Assembly (NCBI GenBank): GCA_945878545.1
Contig: CAMCTQ010000061.1
Location: 1-7,276 of the forward strand
DNA: 7,276 nucleotides
From: Rickettsia typhi
GTDB lineage: Bacteria > Pseudomonadota > Alphaproteobacteria > Rickettsiales > Rickettsiaceae
Direction: 5' to 3'
Position 1 is the first letter of the stretch; each line of letters begins with the position of its first letter. Below are positions 7,024 to 7,276 of the stretch, piece after piece. Position numbers and translations under genes: made by a program. The notes under the pieces are model-generated. The model worked only from the letters and a program-made list of their open reading frames with translations, was not told the DNA's origin and made no database searches.

Positions 7024-7051
7024 AAAAAAACTGCTTTAAATAGTGTAAAGC
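7024..7051 (-). terminator. Weak intrinsic-terminator-like hairpin facing left
   Basis: Read on the minus strand, GCTTTA and TAAAGC (7051-7046 and 7038-7033) form a six-pair stem with a 7-base loop. It is followed after two bases by seven T (7030-7024). The stem has only two G-C pairs, so its strength is doubtful. If real, it would end transcription arriving from a leftward gene beyond the right edge. Confidence 0.3.
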
Positions 7052-7084
7052 GATGAATGGTCTTTAAGTAATTGGATTTATCAT

Positions 7085-7113
7085 TTGCAAGTGGCATAAT
7101 TATTGCTTAGAAT
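7085..7113 (+). promoter_or_regulatory. Sigma70-type promoter facing right, towards the window edge
   Basis: TTGCAA (7085-7090, four of six matches to TTGACA) and TAGAAT (7108-7113, five of six matches to TATAAT) are separated by exactly 17 bases. Transcription would begin near 7120, and the transcript would carry the three-hairpin repeat at 7158-7230 in its leader. No gene starts inside the window after it, so the target, if any, lies beyond the right edge. Confidence 0.42.
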
Positions 7114-7157
7114 TAGTTGGTATATTGTATTTCGAGTTTTGTAGGTGCAAAAAACGT

Positions 7158-7230
7158 TGTCATTCCAGCGAAAGCTGGAATCTAGCTTAAAGCTAGTTAG
7201 TTCTGGATCCCCTCCTACGAGGGGATGACA
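7158..7230. repeat. 73-base dispersed palindromic repeat with three hairpins
   Basis: The element is bounded by TGTCAT (7158-7163) and ATGACA (7225-7230). Inside lie three consecutive perfect hairpins. ATTCCAGC/GCTGGAAT has a GAAA loop (7162-7181). CTAGCTT/AAGCTAG has a one-base centre (7182-7196). ATCCCCTC/GAGGGGAT has a CTAC loop (7207-7226). The GTCATTCC...GGATGAC ends and the GCGAAAGC centre are those of a short non-coding repeat that, from memory, is scattered through rickettsial and several other proteobacterial genomes, usually between genes. On the minus strand the first hairpin is followed after seven bases by six T (7154-7149), so it could also help end leftward transcripts. Confidence 0.8.
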
Positions 7231-7276
7231 TCTAAACAAAATGAGAAAGTAAACTTAGTAAAAATTGGTATAAATA

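Larger units (their letters stand above)
6813..7276. other. 464-base stretch without a recognisable gene
   Basis: I find no convincing coding frame, tRNA or rRNA here on either strand. The stretch holds two imperfect hairpins right after rpmE (6826-6903), a weak leftward terminator-like hairpin (7024-7051), a rightward promoter-like sequence (7085-7113) and a three-hairpin palindromic repeat (7158-7230). About 120 bases (6904-7023) show nothing I can name. After six tightly packed genes this is the only long non-coding interval, so it probably marks a transcription-unit boundary and perhaps a decayed region. Confidence 0.6.

Noticed and set aside
7092..7108. TGGCAT-N5-TTGCTT, spaced like a sigma54 -24/-12 promoter
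   Set aside because: The GG and GC spacing fits, but rickettsial genomes known to me lack rpoN, and the same bases are better explained by the overlapping sigma70-type TTGCAA-17-TAGAAT. It would regain interest if the genome encodes RpoN.
7158..7230. CRISPR-like repetition
   Set aside because: There is a single palindromic element with no repeated units and spacers.

Overview
The window is AT-rich and gene-dense, with ribosomal protein L28 of the alphaproteobacterial type (it begins SRRCELTG), L31 without zinc-binding cysteines, and a dispersed GTCATTCC...GGATGAC palindromic repeat. With short intergenic gaps and a lipid A pathway gene, this best fits a reduced-genome alphaproteobacterium, probably a Rickettsiales-type intracellular bacterium. 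That placement comes from reading the proteins, not from a database match.

Left part (1-5671, minus strand): four tightly packed genes read leftward. In transcription order they are a phosphoethanolamine transferase of the EptA/MCR family, lipid-A-disaccharide synthase lpxB, the DNA-uptake channel comEC, and a heme-copper oxidase subunit I-like membrane protein cut by the left edge. The joins are a 1-base gap, a 1-base gap (with the preferred comEC start) and an 8-base overlap, and the internal genes have no obvious Shine-Dalgarno sites. This looks like one polycistronic, translationally coupled unit. The first two genes form a lipid A unit: LpxB makes the disaccharide and the transferase can decorate lipid A. 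The last two are membrane proteins with no evident link to lipid A.

Middle and right (5714-6812, plus strand): a 42-base divergent intergenic region separates the transferase from ruvX (YqgF family). After a 113-base gap with a good sigma70-type promoter (TTGACA, 17-base spacer, TATCTT) come rpmB (L28) and rpmE (L31), joined by a 4-base ATGA overlap.

Right end (6813-7276): 464 bases without a recognisable gene. They hold two imperfect hairpins just after rpmE, a weak leftward terminator-like hairpin, a plausible rightward sigma70 promoter (TTGCAA, 17-base spacer, TAGAAT), and a 73-base element with three consecutive hairpins bounded by TGTCAT/ATGACA.

No clearly new multi-gene system is visible. 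The points most worth a second look are the lipid A-modifying transferase placed upstream of lpxB, the ComEC with a reduced non-nuclease C-terminus, and the palindromic element lying just downstream of a promoter.
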